The notes below the pieces were generated by a model. The model ran no database searches. It was not told where the DNA came from and saw only the letters and a program-made list of their open reading frames with translations. A program made the position numbers and the translations under genes. A stretch of DNA of 32,701 bases from STC-113 sp964618565 (lineage in GTDB: Bacteria > Patescibacteriota > Gracilibacteria > BD1-5 > UBA2023), in contig CAZUBA010000022.1 of the NCBI GenBank assembly GCA_964618565.1, positions 1 to 32,701 of the forward strand. The letters run 5' to 3'. Below are positions 17,427 to 27,931 of the stretch, in pieces. Within the stretch, counting starts at the first letter, position 1, and each line of letters begins with the position of its first letter.

Positions 17427-19503
17427 ACTCATAATCGTCTACAACCTCAAAAGAGATATTCTCATTTGCAATAACATTTCAATCTTGCATAATACTTAAA
17501 TATAAAATATGCTTTCATACACTCAACTCAAGAAAATCTGAATCAATATTTTTGCCATCTAATTGCCAGATGGCTTTTTCATGTTTATAATTGGTCGAAA
17601 AAGAAAGTTTTATCTTTTGCTTATCTGAAGGAAGATATTTGTTGATTTTAAACAGTTGATTTGGCAAAGGAGATGAAATTTCAAGGTATTTCTTAGAGTT
17701 CAGAGTCATGCTAGTTTCAATTCTTCTTACTCATGAGGCTTCCAGATTTCTTACTATTCTGCTAAAAATCTCTCAAGCTCAAGTAGCTCAGCTGACTCAT
17801 TTCATATTTGAGGCATCCTTATTTCATGCCCAGACTCAAATAAGATAATTTGACGAATATCCGATCGTCCAGTTATCTCTGAAATTCCTTGAAGTTCAAG
17901 TTTTAAAAAATACATTCAGATCCTTGAAATCTAAAGCAGAATTAATAGGATATCCTCAAATTTTGAGGAATCTTGAACTAAGCACATCATTGATGTCATC
18001 AGTATATTTTTTTTCTATGATTTGTTTGCATGATGATTCTTTAAATTTCAGAAAATTAAAATCACACAATTTTCAATCATTAGAAAAAATTGAATAAGCG
18101 CGAAGCAGCTCATAAAGACTGACTTCCCCGTCTCATAGCGTTAAGGCCAATCAATATTCATCTGCATCCTTATTTAAGGAAGTTATTCAAAGCAGATTAA
18201 GAAAATTAAGCAGATTCTGCACTCACACTTTCTCCAGAGTCCGAACTGCGGGGACATTCATACTTTGTGCCAGAGCCTCTCAGGCTGAAACTTCTCATTC
18301 AAATTTCGTTGAATAATTTTGAGGCTCATAAGAATATCAATCCTTTGTCTGATAAGAAACAGGCAAATCCAAGACTCAGTCAGAGGGCTTCAGTCATAAT
18401 ATCTTATCTGCAAGTATGTAAGTAAAGGGTTTGATTGTGGATCAGGGCTGTCTTAATGCAAGTGCAGAATTCACTTGTCACTCTTGAGAGTAATAATTTT
18501 TTCATCAAATCATGACTAGTATCTCGCTTGTTTTACGATCTGCAATAATTACGGAATAATCTTTTACATTCTTCCAAGATAACTCATAAATTGCATTTTC
18601 TCCGATCTTCTCAATCTTTTTTGTAAGATCATAATCAAAAGTGGTTTTAATTTCATTTGTATCTTCGGATACTTTTTGCTTAACAAAAGGTATTTCTTGT
18701 TTTTTTACAGATTGAAGAAAATCTTCTGCATATGGCAGCTTATCTCTGTGCTCTTTTATAAAAATTATTTTTTCTGAGACAATATCTTCATATTCTGCAT
18801 TGGTAATCTGAGAATTATCTTTAAGGTTTTTTGCTATGAATTCAAATCTTTTCCTCCAGTTCTCATATTTTTTATATGGATCATATTTACTGGAATTCTT
18901 CTGGATTGCAAATAAACCAAGGATTTCCGCTTTTGTAAGATTTGAAGGCTCTTTTCAAAAATAATAGATTGAAGCTGATTTTAATCCATAATTCAAGTTC
19001 GAGAAATAAATTTGATTTACATATTTCTCAATAATCTCTCCTTTTGAATAACGCAGATTAAGTATCAGGCTGTAGTAAGTTTCATAGAGCTTCTTTCTGA
19101 TTCACCTTTCTTCATTAAGCCAAAGATTATTCCTTATGAATTGAGCTGAAATTGTCGATGCTCATTGAATAGGGTCCGATCATAAATTATTTATGATGCT
19201 TCTAGCCAATCATTTAAGGCTAATTCAATAATTATAGAAAAAACTTTTATCTTCCCAATATATAAGTATTTTCTTATAAAACTCAGGAATTTCAGAAAAT
19301 TTAAGATTCCTATGCCTGATTTTATTCTCGTGAGGAATTTCTCAAATCTCTATGTTATTCCTATCAAAGATTATTATAGAATTATCCATTTCGGTGACTG
19401 GCAGAGGAACAAAGAAAAGACTTGTTACAAAAAAAATAATGAAAATAAAAAAAATAAAAAAAATTGCATTAAATTTATTTCTGATATTATATCGAAGATT
19501 CAT
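17425..19503 (-). CDS. pbpC: Penicillin-binding protein 1C (glycosyltransferase-transpeptidase)
   Basis: Bifunctional peptidoglycan synthase anchored in the inner membrane, 692 aa. A short basic N-terminus is followed by a membrane helix (FFIFFIFIIFFVTSLFF). The GT51 glycosyltransferase domain starts with FDRNNIEIGEIPHENK and holds the catalytic WEDKSFYNYG-like segment (EDKSFY) and SAQFIRNNL. The transpeptidase domain has all three motifs: PGSTIKPF (SxxK), SMNVPAV (SxN) and KTGTSRNF (KTG), followed by RDNWTIGYSSNYLIGVWAGN. A C-terminal PBP1C-type beta domain (about residues 595-692) ends VIANENISFEVVDDYE. The Gly in GSTIKPF and several others are UGA. Slightly shorter than E. coli PBP1C (770 aa). 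No alpha-2-macroglobulin partner gene is next to it here. Confidence 0.95.
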
Positions 19504-19524
19504 ACTCTGATTTTAAAAGGTGTA

Positions 19525-19605
19525 ATGAAATTATTCTCAGTATGTTTTAACGCAAAATTTGAAATAATTCTACCAAAGGAGGTTGTAGCAAATTTTGGAT
19601 TTTAA
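19525..19605 (+). CDS. Possible 26-aa leader peptide or gene fragment in foreign island
   Basis: ATG 19525 opens MKLFSVCFNAKFEIILPKEV then VANFGF and TAA. AAAGGTG stands a few bases upstream, and an AAAGGAGG lies inside it (19575-19582). No UGA codon is used. It may be a short leader, a broken 5' end, or noncoding. Low confidence. Confidence 0.25.
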   Translation: MKLFSVCFNAKFEIILPKEVVANFGF

Positions 19606-19615
19606 TTTAATGTAG

Positions 19616-19623
19616 AAAAGGAG
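19616..19623 (+). promoter_or_regulatory. Strong Shine-Dalgarno AAAAGGAG
   Basis: Six nucleotides (AAAACG) separate it from GTG 19630, an ideal spacing. It is the only clear Shine-Dalgarno with correct spacing I found ahead of any gene in the window, so it supports the GTG start of the following frame and its non-local origin. Confidence 0.6.
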
Positions 19624-19629
19624 AAAACG

Positions 19630-19923
19630 GTGAGGTACTTATTTTTGCAATTGTTTTTATTAATGCTGTATTTGTTCATTTACCAAACTGCACCAAGTAT
19701 CATTTTTGCCATAACTGACAAAGGTTTATTGTTCATCCCAAACGCCTTGATTGTCTTATTTCAGGTGCTTGAGCATGACAATAAAACCAAAGATCCGCCG
19801 CCTACCGTGCGCAGATCAGTTGGGCTCTACGAAGACAACGGCTTCCTCGCTTACGACAAGCAAACAGGAGTCATTGATCTCGTAGAAGTACCAGGAGAAA
19901 AGACTTGGTCAACAGGAAAATGA
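19630..19923 (+). CDS. Unknown 97-aa protein, probably acquired from a standard-code donor
   Basis: GTG start behind a perfect Shine-Dalgarno. The N-terminal ~50 residues are strongly hydrophobic (YLFLQLFLLMLYLFIYQTAP), possibly one or two membrane segments. The rest is a polar tail with VRRSVGLYEDNGFLAYDKQT and IDLVEVPGEKTWSTGK. All six Gly are GGN and none is UGA, unlike the genes around it. GC is 85 of 180 bases (47%) over 19741-19920, well above the AT-rich surroundings. The natural stop is UGA (19921); if UGA were Gly here the frame would run on into the 3' end of rel, ending at TAA near 20062. I do not recognise the family. It could be a recent transfer, an insertion remnant, or an assembly chimera. 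Confidence 0.45.
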   Translation: MRYLFLQLFLLMLYLFIYQTAPSIIFAITDKGLLFIPNALIVLFQVLEHDNKTKDPPPTVRRSVGLYEDNGFLAYDKQTGVIDLVEVPGEKTWSTGK

Positions 19924-19960
19924 ATTAGGCATGTGTTATGCAATGCTGCAAGAAACAAGG

Positions 19961-19990
19961 TAAGAGCTCTTCGGGGCTCTTATTTCATTT
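19961..19990. terminator. Hairpin at the 3' end of rel
   Basis: TAAGAGC / GCTCTTA stem with an 8-nt loop, followed by a T-rich run rightwards. It overlaps the rel stop codon and could also end the island transcript. Confidence 0.55.
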
Positions 19991-22277
19991 CTAACAGTTT
20001 TGCATCTTTGAATTCAGCAATAGACAGACTCACTCTCTCTATAAGTCTTTCAAAAATATAATAATCTTCTATCTTTGATTCCAGGGTCATTATATTCTTA
20101 ACTAAGTCTGTTCATATTTTTTCACTTTTAATCTCTTCAATGCTGATATTCATCTTAAATAAGATATCAGTCAATTTCCTAAGAACTCAAATCTTATTTT
20201 CAAAAGTCATTTCAATATTAAGAGAAACTCATGTTCTGGTTTCTTGTGAATCTCACCAGCAAGCATCTATGAATCTTTCAAGATTTCATTTCCTGAGGGA
20301 GCTGCAATTTGTCTTATGTATATTTACTCAGATACGTGTAAGATAACCGAGGATCTTGTCTCAATGTTTCGGATTGCAACAAAGTGCCATTTTATAAGGA
20401 ATATTTTTTTCTCCTCAGATAATAACAGCTTCAGGGGAATCCGATTTTAAAGGAGTCGTCTTTTCTTTCTTATGCTTCTTCTCGTCTGCTTCAACTATTC
20501 TTTTGAGTCAGAAGTTTCCATGTTCCATTATTCAACGGATCACGCTGACCGGTTTTCTGGAAAGATTACCGATCTGCACTAAAATATCCTCTTTTTCCTT
20601 TGTATCCAGTAATTTTCAATCGATATTCTTAAGTATTGATAATTCCTTATCAAGAGCTGTTCAATAATTCTTATGAAGATACGAATTCAAAATAAATTTA
20701 CCCTTTTCAATAAGCTCTTCCCTATTTGATTTGTTTATATAACTTTTTATCACCTCCTTAGCGCGGGCAGTTTTGACGAAAGACAGCCAAGTTATGAGAG
20801 GCTTCCTATTCTTATCTATGATGACCTCTACCCTATCTCAATTCTGAAGCTCAAAATCCAGAGGCACGATTTTCCCATTTACTTTAGCTATAGCAAGATG
20901 ATTGCCCAGATCTGAATGTATGGAATAAGCGAAATCAATCGGTGTAGATCACTTCAAAAGATTTATTACATCTCCTTTTGGGGAAAATATAAATATCCTA
21001 TCATCAAATAATCATAATTTCATGGATGACATGAATTCGGTATCCTCTTGCTCTTTGCTTTGATCGACTATTTTTTTGATTTCAGAAACCCAATAAACAT
21101 CTTTTGCAATTGTGGAATGTCCTGATTCTGAGTACTCAAAATGCGCAGCAACTCAGATTTCTGCTTGAATATGCATATCCTTTGTCCTGATTTGAACCTC
21201 TGTTGGCTGTGAGCGAAGCTCTCTGAGTACTCATATTACAGTCGTATGAAGACTCTGATATCAATTCTCCTTCGGCAGTGCTATGTAATCCTTGAATCTT
21301 TTTGGAATCGGCGACCATCTGTTATGAATTTCTCATAAGATTTCATAACAATGGGGTATAGTGTCAGTAATGATCCTTATGGCAAATAAATCATGAAGAT
21401 CACGAACTCTCTCATATCACTTGCGGTTCATTTTCTTATAAATGCTGAATGGAGACTTTATTCTGTAAGATACATCTATAAGGGGCACATGAGCTGGAAT
21501 TGTCTCGTAAATGACATCCCTGACTCGCTCAACGAAAACTTTCTGCTCTCATTTGAGTCAATCAAGCTCTAATTTGACCTTTTCATACTCTTCCGGATAT
21601 AGATTCTTGAAGCATAAGGTTTCAAGAATCTCCTTGAAATCAAAGATACCTAATCTGTCTGCAATAGGCGAATATATATTTATTGTTTCAAGTGCGATTC
21701 TTTTTCTTTTTTCAGCATCTGGGTGATATTGCAGCGTCCTCATATTGTGAATTCGATCAGCAAGCTTTACGAATATTACACGGACATCTTCACTCATGGC
21801 TATGAACATCTTTCTCAAACTTCATACCATCCTCTCTTCTCAGCGATATTTAAGTTTTGATAGTTTTTCCATTCAGTTTGTGATATGGGCAACTTCGTCT
21901 CAAAATATCACTTGAATCTCTTCCACAGTACGCGGAGTGTCCTCAGGCACATCATGAAGCAAACAAGCCTGAATCGTTACAAGGTCTGGCTTAAGGACGA
22001 GCAATTCTTTTGTGGCTTCTACAGGATGTATCAGATAAGGATCACCTGATTTTCTGAATTGTCAATGATGGGCTTCCTTTGCAAAGATATAGGCTTTTAA
22101 TATCGAATCCCTAACTAAGGTTGCAGGAACATTATTCATGTATTCAGTCACCTTTAAAATCAGATCATCAATTATGATATCTGTCTTTGAATAATCCACA
22201 TCAATTATTTCCTTTGCTATTTCTTTTTCTACTTCCTTATGCTTATGCATCAAATAATTTATTAACGATAATTTCAT
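19980..22277 (-). CDS. rel: Bifunctional (p)ppGpp synthetase/hydrolase Rel
   Basis: Stringent-response enzyme that makes and degrades (p)ppGpp; 765 aa. The HD hydrolase domain near the N-terminus has YLIHPVEA, LLHDVPEDT (HDxxED kept) and LADRIHNMRTL. The synthetase domain follows, with FAIRIITDTIPHCYEILGEI, PIPKRFKDYIA and NGYQSLHTTV. A TGS domain (IFIFSPKGDVINLLKGSTPI, then DFAYSIHSDLGNHLA) comes next. A region with CCNPKHGDKILGYLTR, of the conserved-Cys type, precedes a C-terminal ACT domain. All catalytic segments of both halves are intact, so both activities are expected. CGA in ADRIH reads as Arg. ATG 22277 has no Shine-Dalgarno. A terminator (22370-22397) separates it from the upstream gene. 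Confidence 0.96.
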
Positions 22278-22369
22278 ATATAATAATCAATTAATGCATA
22301 TTTCCCAAATCTAATTTAGGGAAAGTTGATTTTATTTCTGAAAATGGTTTTACATTGATGCTTAAAGGC

Positions 22370-22397
22370 AAAAAAATCTCCTAGAAGAGATTTTTTT
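22370..22397 (-). terminator. Terminator between the 175-aa gene and rel
   Basis: 11-bp stem AAAAAAATCTC / GAGATTTTTTT with a 6-nt loop, just past the stop at 22408 on the minus strand. Confidence 0.85.
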
Positions 22398-22407
22398 ATA
22401 TTTTTGG

Positions 22408-22935
22408 TTATTTAGGGATTATAGATTCAACTGCCGCATATGTTGCATCTTTTCATTTCGGGACTTTTATTGAAACCTTGTCTCAAAGTTCTCATTTTAT
22501 ATAGGTGACAGCAGCAAGCAGAACATTGTATGTTTTACCATCGGCAATCACATGATATTTATCTCAAGTTTTTGATAATAATCAGATTTTAGTCTCTGAT
22601 TCGATTTCCTCGATAATCTTATATAATATTTTTCAATCAGGCTTAATGATTGCCTTTAGCTTACTTCATTGCACAAGCCTTGATTTCGATGCGTAATTCT
22701 GAGGAACGGGATAGATATTACCGTCAGCTCAAAGCATTGATTCTCAAGTAAAAACACCTTCGACTATCTTGTCATCTCAGCTATCGTAAGCATGTAAATC
22801 GGTGGTCTCAAGTTCTAAGTCTTTTTTAAGGTCTTTACTGTCTACTAACGTAGCAAGAATCTTCTTTGCAGATTGGATTGATTTCTCAGCTGAAAGTATG
22901 AAATCTTTGATCGCTATGATCTTTTTGGTATCCAT
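22408..22935 (-). CDS. Conserved unknown protein, 175 aa
   Basis: No function is known to me, although the sequence looks like a well-folded conserved protein. It begins MDTKKIIAIKDFILSAEKSI with an amphipathic helical region (SIQSAKKILATLVDSKDLKK). A segment VEGVFTGESMLGADGNIYPV then PQNYASKSRLVQGSKLKAII follows, and DGKILYKIIEEIESETKIG continues into a beta-rich half ending VSIKVPKGKDATYAAVESII. The alternation of strands with KGELGDKVSIKVP suggests an OB- or TRAM-like small barrel, perhaps nucleic-acid binding; that is a guess. It has no signal peptide or membrane segment. Transcription is monocistronic by its own terminator. Confidence 0.85.
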
Positions 22936-23017
22936 TTTGTTTGTATTTTATATATTAACTTGCACATTATATTCAAAACATATGCAAACTACAAAAAAAG
23001 AAGTATTGACAATTATT

Positions 23018-24025
23018 TTATTTTATTCAGAAGATGCTAAAATAAGCTGAGAGCATAGGCTGGTAGTACAAAAGCGAGATAAAAAGCCCAGCTCAGAGGA
23101 ATGGTCAGAAAGCAATTGCAATATTCCTTTCTTTTCTTGTAGCTAGGATTCAAACTCAAATTATGCTTCAAATAAGATATGCGATTGCAAGTCACATTGC
23201 AGCCATCTTGAATCATGCAGTGAATCCCATGAAAATAGCTATCCATAAATCACCATGTCACATAAAAGTGTAGACCTCATCTTCCTCCTCAAGTCATCCC
23301 TCCTGAGGCTCATCTTTAAATTTAATGAAAGGAGAAAAAACAATCATAAAAGGCAAGGTGAAATAGTCTAAAATCAATTGCCATGCTATCTTATATTTCT
23401 TCTTTTCAAATGCATAATAAAGTCATGGAAGAAGTATCTGTATATAGAAAAAAGTATAAACCAGAGCGGCTCAAAGCAGCGCATTTATAATTGGCGTAGA
23501 TAAGAAGTCATTTTGAAAGGGCAGAAAATGAGAAAAAAGCTGTGAGACAGAAGGAGAGAAATAAGCGGCTAGAAGCAAAATGAAGAATATGAAGACGGAT
23601 GGACCAAGAAGCTCAGTGGGAATCAACTGATAAAGAATATCATAGAAGCTTATAACAACAATTACAAATGAAATGAACAGAAACATAAATAATCTAAGTA
23701 TTTCAAGTCAATCTCAGCTTAAAACAAGATTGTAATCAACAAGCAAATATCAGCTGAAAAAAAAGAAAATAGCCATTGTAAGCTCTAACAGAGGATAAAT
23801 GAAAGATATCTTTTTTTTACAATACCTGCACTTGCCCCCAAGGAATAAGTAGGAGAAAAGAGGAAAAAGATCCAGAGCATTAAGGGTATGTCCACAACTT
23901 GTACAATGGCTTCTTCATGTGTATATCCCTGATTCTTTTGAATAGAATCTGCTAATCAGGACAGATCAGAAACTTCAGAAAATTAGTCAAAGTATTATAA
24001 GATATACAAGATATAAGGCTGTCAT
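23018..24025 (-). CDS. pilD: Prepilin peptidase (A24 family)
   Basis: Inner-membrane aspartyl protease that cuts type IV prepilin leaders and usually N-methylates the new N-terminus; 335 aa. The N-terminal membrane helix YLVYLIILGLIFGSFGSVLI is followed by a zinc-type four-Cys segment HCTSCGH...KCRYCKKK. Then come several hydrophobic helices with the two catalytic Asp motifs: FYDILYQLIP (first Asp) and MGHGDLWIAIFMGF (GxGD, whose first Gly is UGA). The C-terminus contains IAIAFGPFLGAGLFISLLYY. It starts 2 nt after the upstream RecO-like gene. It is the natural processor for the prepilin at 5372-6160, although far from it. A loop of ~70 residues between the two Asp motifs carries an acidic patch EEEDE. 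Confidence 0.94.
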
Positions 24026-24027
24026 AT

Positions 24028-24609
24028 TTAATGAATATAATTATATAAAGTCTCATAATTAAAGGTTTCAATCTCCTTAAAATCAGCAAGAGAGATTCAC
24101 TGGATCTTAATTATCGTATCCATCGGGTATGTCTCTATTATGGAGAATAGCTTCTTAAGGTTTTTACAGGAATAATCACTTGGCATTTTTGCCACTCAAA
24201 GTTTCTTTGTGAACCTCAGTATGAATAAATGGTAAATCATATCGTTGTATTCCATCTGCTGCAGATATGGAATCGATTCTGAATAGTCGCTGAATATTGA
24301 TTCAAAAAGCATTCAATTTGGCAGCACCTTTTCAAAATATGCACAAATCTTAAGTATATTATTAATCTCTTTGAATCAAAGCGAGCTGGAATCAATGACA
24401 ATCTGTGATTTATATGAATCTATACTATTGATTCAATTCTCATGTTTTGAAGAGAAGTTATATATATTGCCGATATCAACAGGAGATCTATTCTTGCTTT
24501 CTTTCATCCATACTGAAATCTTTCAATAATCTTTTGAAAAAAGAGAAATTATATTTTTGGAATCTTTGACCTGAATCTTTTTTAGTACAATTGCATTAAA
24601 ACTGAACAT
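24028..24609 (-). CDS. RecO-like DNA repair protein (short), 193 aa
   Basis: The first ~70 residues look like the RecO OB-fold: MFSFNAIVLKKIQVKDSKNI then ISLFSKDYGKISVWMKESKN, matching the pattern aiVLk...D.ii.lft.eyGkisv.akg. The rest is helical (FKEINNILKICAYFEKVLPN, ESIPYLQQMEYNDMIYHLFI), as in the RecO C-terminal domain. The zinc-finger Cys set is missing and the chain is shorter than usual (230-250 aa). RecO loads RecA together with RecR; no recR lies nearby. The ATG overlaps the stop of the upstream gene by one base (TAATG), so the two are translationally coupled, and pilD follows after 2 nt. Family assignment is moderate. Confidence 0.55.
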
Positions 24610-26516
24610 TATCTCACAATTACCTTGTTATCAGAGACCTCAAAATGAATTATATACACTCAACTCTGTGTGGCCACATAGATTGTTCCATCTTTTGGTA
24701 TGTATATGGTTTGTATATTGCCTTCTGAAGGCTCAAGCTGTCAAATATATTTAAGAGATTTGACGTCTTTATAATTCCTATTATCCGCTTCAAAAATCCA
24801 AATCTTATTATCAAGAAGGAAGTACACATAATTAAGATTCTGACCCACATATAGCATTGGCGATTTTCAAGATTTATTTGAATAATCTATATTCTTTATA
24901 TTATTAACCAGAATTGATCTTTTGATATAGTCAGGAGTCGTGAAAAATTTGTCGACAGCCAGATCTTTTTTTAAGATATAGAATCCTCCGTCAATGGCAA
25001 AATCTGATATCGTAATATTCTTTGAGTCCTTTTCATCTATCAATGCAGATTTTGTTGAGAATCAATTCACTCCTGGCTTATGCCTGAATATCTGATTAAG
25101 CTTATCGCTCAAAAGATAAAGATTGCCGTTGAATGTCTTAATTCCTATAGTATTTTCCCAAGTTTTCTGTCATTCGACATTCACATACTTGAACTCTTGT
25201 TTATAGAATTCTAATATTCTGAAAGTCTTAGTGAGAAGATACACGTTTCATTCTGGGGTAACATCTGCGTCAACCACTTCTTCTCAATCAGGGTAATTAT
25301 AAGATTTTACCGGTTCTCATTTAATATAAGGACCGATTATCGAGTTCTTTCCTATGAAATAATATTTCTTATTAACTTCGAATATTCAATTTATATTGAA
25401 ATCCTTTTGTTTGAATTCGATTTCTGCTTTATCTTGGCTTAGAACAAATGTCTCTATTCAATTGCTTTGCTTTTTTAAGATTGAAATATAATCAAGAAGC
25501 TTACTAACATCATTTAAGAAGACACCCTTTCATCTGACCTCAAATATCATATTCTCTGCTTTTTTGATGTTTGAATCAAAAACTGCTTTATTTCAAAGAT
25601 CCTTATTTGTCCTTTCAAGAATCATCTTAGCTTCTATAAGCTTATTCTTATATTGTTCAGGTATGGATTTCTGCATCTCGTGATACATTATCGAATTGAT
25701 GATAACATACAAGAAGAATACGGCACAAAGAACTCATGTTGAAAGAAGGCTTACATAAACATATTTATTATTTATATCGACTTTCTTCTTGAACTTTGAG
25801 AGAACAGTTTCGACTTTCTCATTTTCTATGATTTTATCTTTAAGCGACAGAAATTTGCTTTTGATCAAGTCAAAAGCAATGCTTTTTGATTCATCTGTAG
25901 CTTCATTATGATTAGAAATGGAAATGATATTATATTGCTCGATTACAGCTTCTTGGGATAATATCTGCTCTACGATCTCTAATTTATCAATCTTATCTGT
26001 TTTTGTTATTTCAAATATATCATCTCTAGTGACATAATCAAGCAGATTGAGATTGGAAAGAAAAATGGTGTCATTCAGATTGACATTTCAGCTTGAGATA
26101 TATGAGAATTCAAGATTCTTCCCTTGCATTCATTCGGCAATATCGATAATCTTATGATTTTTTATCAGATAGATAGAATAGCTTCCTAGAATAGAAAAAT
26201 GAAAAATTTCTCATTGTATTATTCACAAGAAGATATTTATTGTCTCCAGATTATAATCTTTTGATAAGGTTCGCAGTTCTTTGTTAAGCTTTTCAAGAAC
26301 CAAAGAAAACGAATCATATACATCTCAAAATTTATCGATTTTGGTTATAAGAAGATCGATTATTAGTTTTTCGATTATATCTACGATATTCCTGTCGCTA
26401 TATGAAATCTGCAGCACTCACTCTAGATTTATGTCTATAGCGATTTTTTTTGAAGTTACGAAATTCTTTTCTTCAATTATAGGAAGATTGCTTTTTTTGA
26501 TATTGATATTCAACAT
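24609..26516 (-). CDS. PP2C-like / beta-propeller single-pass membrane protein, 635 aa
   Basis: I recognise an architecture, not a named family. Residues 1-~190 resemble a divergent PPM/PP2C-type domain: LETINIFLGIIQGEIFHFSI then LGSYSIYLIKNHKIIDIAEG and NVNLNDTIFLSNLNLLDYVT, the region where true PP2Cs have GDSRxY and TDGL. The metal-binding Asp residues are not clearly kept. One transmembrane helix lies near residues 250-275 (GVLCAVFFLYVIINSI), then a helical linker. From about 340 to the end there are repeated strand blades such as NKKYYFIGKNSIIGPYIKG, GNVYLLTKTFRILEF, GNLYLLSDKLNQIF and GTIYVATQSGVYIIHF, typical of a beta-propeller. A cytosolic sensor domain joined to an outside propeller is inferred. 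It is first in a tightly overlapping unit with the RecO-like gene and pilD. Confidence 0.7.
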
Positions 26517-26567
26517 ATTTATAGCTTAGATTTTAGATTTAATGCGTTTAATGAAATTAATTGAAAA

Positions 26568-26594
26568 ATACGACTCTTAAAATAAAAGTCGTAT
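26568..26594 (-). terminator. Terminator of the 126-aa gene
   Basis: ATACGACT / AGTCGTAT stem with an 11-nt loop, followed by five U on the minus strand. Confidence 0.75.
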
Positions 26595-26614
26595 GTTATT
26601 TGTTTTTGTTTTTA

Positions 26615-26995
26615 CTAAAAATCATCTAACATTTTTAGAACCTCATCAGCTGAAGCTGAACCGTCTTTATCGCTTGCTTCTGCTTGTTTGATTTTTTCTC
26701 TGCTTTCTTTAGTTTGGAATTCTTGCCATTCTATAAGATGTTTTTCATTTAATGATTTGATTTCTTCTTGATATTTCACTTCCAATTCTTCTAGTTTTCT
26801 TCGTTCCGTTTCAAGGATATCAAATAACCTGTCGATTTGTTCGTCCGTCATTGAAGGAAGGATGTCAAACCAGTATTGCTTTTCATTATTATCCATGGAT
26901 TCAGTGTTCAGAGTCAGCTTGACTAATTCTGAATATTGTGCTTGAATCTCATCCAAAATCTGAAATGTAAATCAGTCTTTTGTTATTTGTGCCAT
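26615..26995 (-). CDS. Unknown coiled-coil protein, 126 aa
   Basis: Begins MAQITKDGFTFQILDEIQAQ; the Gly at residue 8 is UGA, and reading it as stop would cost the first 13 residues. The central part is a charged coiled coil (RRKLEELEVKYQEEIKSLNE), and the C-terminus is acidic (SASADEVLKMLDDF). It includes a segment LPSMTDEQIDRLFDILETER that looks like a recognition helix pair. No Cys and no membrane segment are seen. Monocistronic: a promoter with a perfect TATAAT lies upstream and a terminator follows. I do not recognise the family. Confidence 0.8.
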
Positions 26996-27060
26996 AAACT
27001 TTGTATGTGTTAAAATTTAATAGTTAAATCCCATTAGGTTTTTTAACTTTAATAGTGTGA

Positions 27061-27089
27061 ATTATATCGCAAAATTCAATAATTCAAAA
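27061..27089 (-). promoter_or_regulatory. Predicted promoter of the 126-aa gene
   Basis: On the minus strand, TTTTGA (27089-27084) and a perfect TATAAT (27066-27061) are separated by 17 nt, giving a leader of about 60 nt. Confidence 0.5.
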
Positions 27090-27104
27090 TTTTTTTATAG
27101 TTAT

Positions 27105-27866
27105 TTATGCTAAAGTAAGAATTTCATGTCAATTAGGAGTAATGGCAATGGTATGTTCAAATTGTGCAGACAACCTTCCGTCAACAGTTTTGACTGTCCA
27201 TTTATCTCATAAAACCATTGTCTTGTTGCCTCATAGATTGATCATCGGTTCGATTGTGAAAACCATTCCCGGAAGTATCTTAACTCATGATCCTAGCTTT
27301 GACTTGTGGTAAATGAAAGGCTCCTCATGAAATTGCCTTCATATTCCGTGTCAAGTATATTCAAGCACGACACTAAATCATTTCGATTCGACATATTTTG
27401 ATATTTCATATCAGATATTTCATGTCATGTTTCAGGGATAGGCTTGGCCTATTCAGATTTCCAATGCTTTTTGAGTAACCTCGATAAGCTTTTTTGCTTG
27501 AGGATTTATTGTTCAGACCGAATACATCCTGCTGGTATCTCAATAATAACCATCTTTTATGACAGTCACATCAATATTAAGGATATCTCAATCCTTAAGC
27601 AATTCTCACTTCGAAGGAATTCAATGGCATATGGTATCATTAAGGGATATGCAGGTATACTTCGGGTATCATTGATATCATTTGCATGCAGATCTTCCTC
27701 ACCTAGTCATAATGAAAGTGTTGCAGATATGATCTAGCTCTTCTGTTGAAATTCCCGCTTTGACATATTGTCATATCATGTCGAGTGTTTCGGCGGCGAT
27801 TTTTGAAGCAATTCTAATTCATTCTATATCCTTATTTGTCTTAATATTTATTTTGTTTCTAATCAT
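27105..27866 (-). CDS. map: Methionine aminopeptidase, type I
   Basis: Removes the initiator Met from nascent proteins in the cytoplasm; 253 aa, the usual type Ia length. All five metal ligands of the pita-bread fold are visible: NIDVTVIKDGYYGDTSRM (two Asp), EYTGHGIGRQFHEEP (His), PGMVFTIEPM (Glu) and SAQFEHTIAI (Glu). The substrate-contact His is in TICHGIPSKG. ATG 27866 is 65 nt from the divergent CAP gene. CHG, TGHGIG and EPMINLGG contain UGA-Gly codons, so the enzyme cannot be made under the standard code. No Shine-Dalgarno is seen. Confidence 0.97.
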
Positions 27867-27872
27867 AAAAAG

Positions 27873-27899
27873 TTTACAAATTTTCAATATCCATATAAT
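27873..27899 (+). promoter_or_regulatory. Possible promoter of the CAP gene
   Basis: A perfect TATAAT (27894-27899) lies 33 nt before ATG 27932. The best -35 (TTTACA, 27873-27878) is only 15 nt away, so this is tentative. Confidence 0.35.
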
Positions 27900-27931
27900 A
27901 CCGAGGTTTTAAAAATTGCAAAATATAAATC

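Noticed and set aside
19312..19605. A 97-aa plus-strand ORF
   Set aside because: Its first two thirds are antisense to the N-terminal part of PBP1C. Only the last 26 codons, after 19525, lie outside it and are listed separately at low confidence.
23018..23246. Frameshift in the prepilin peptidase
   Set aside because: A 69-codon frame ending at 23037 seemed to give the C-terminus, but it is out of frame. The correct frame continues through UGA-Gly codons with MGHGDLWIA and IAIAFGPFLGAG to TAA 23018, so the gene is intact.
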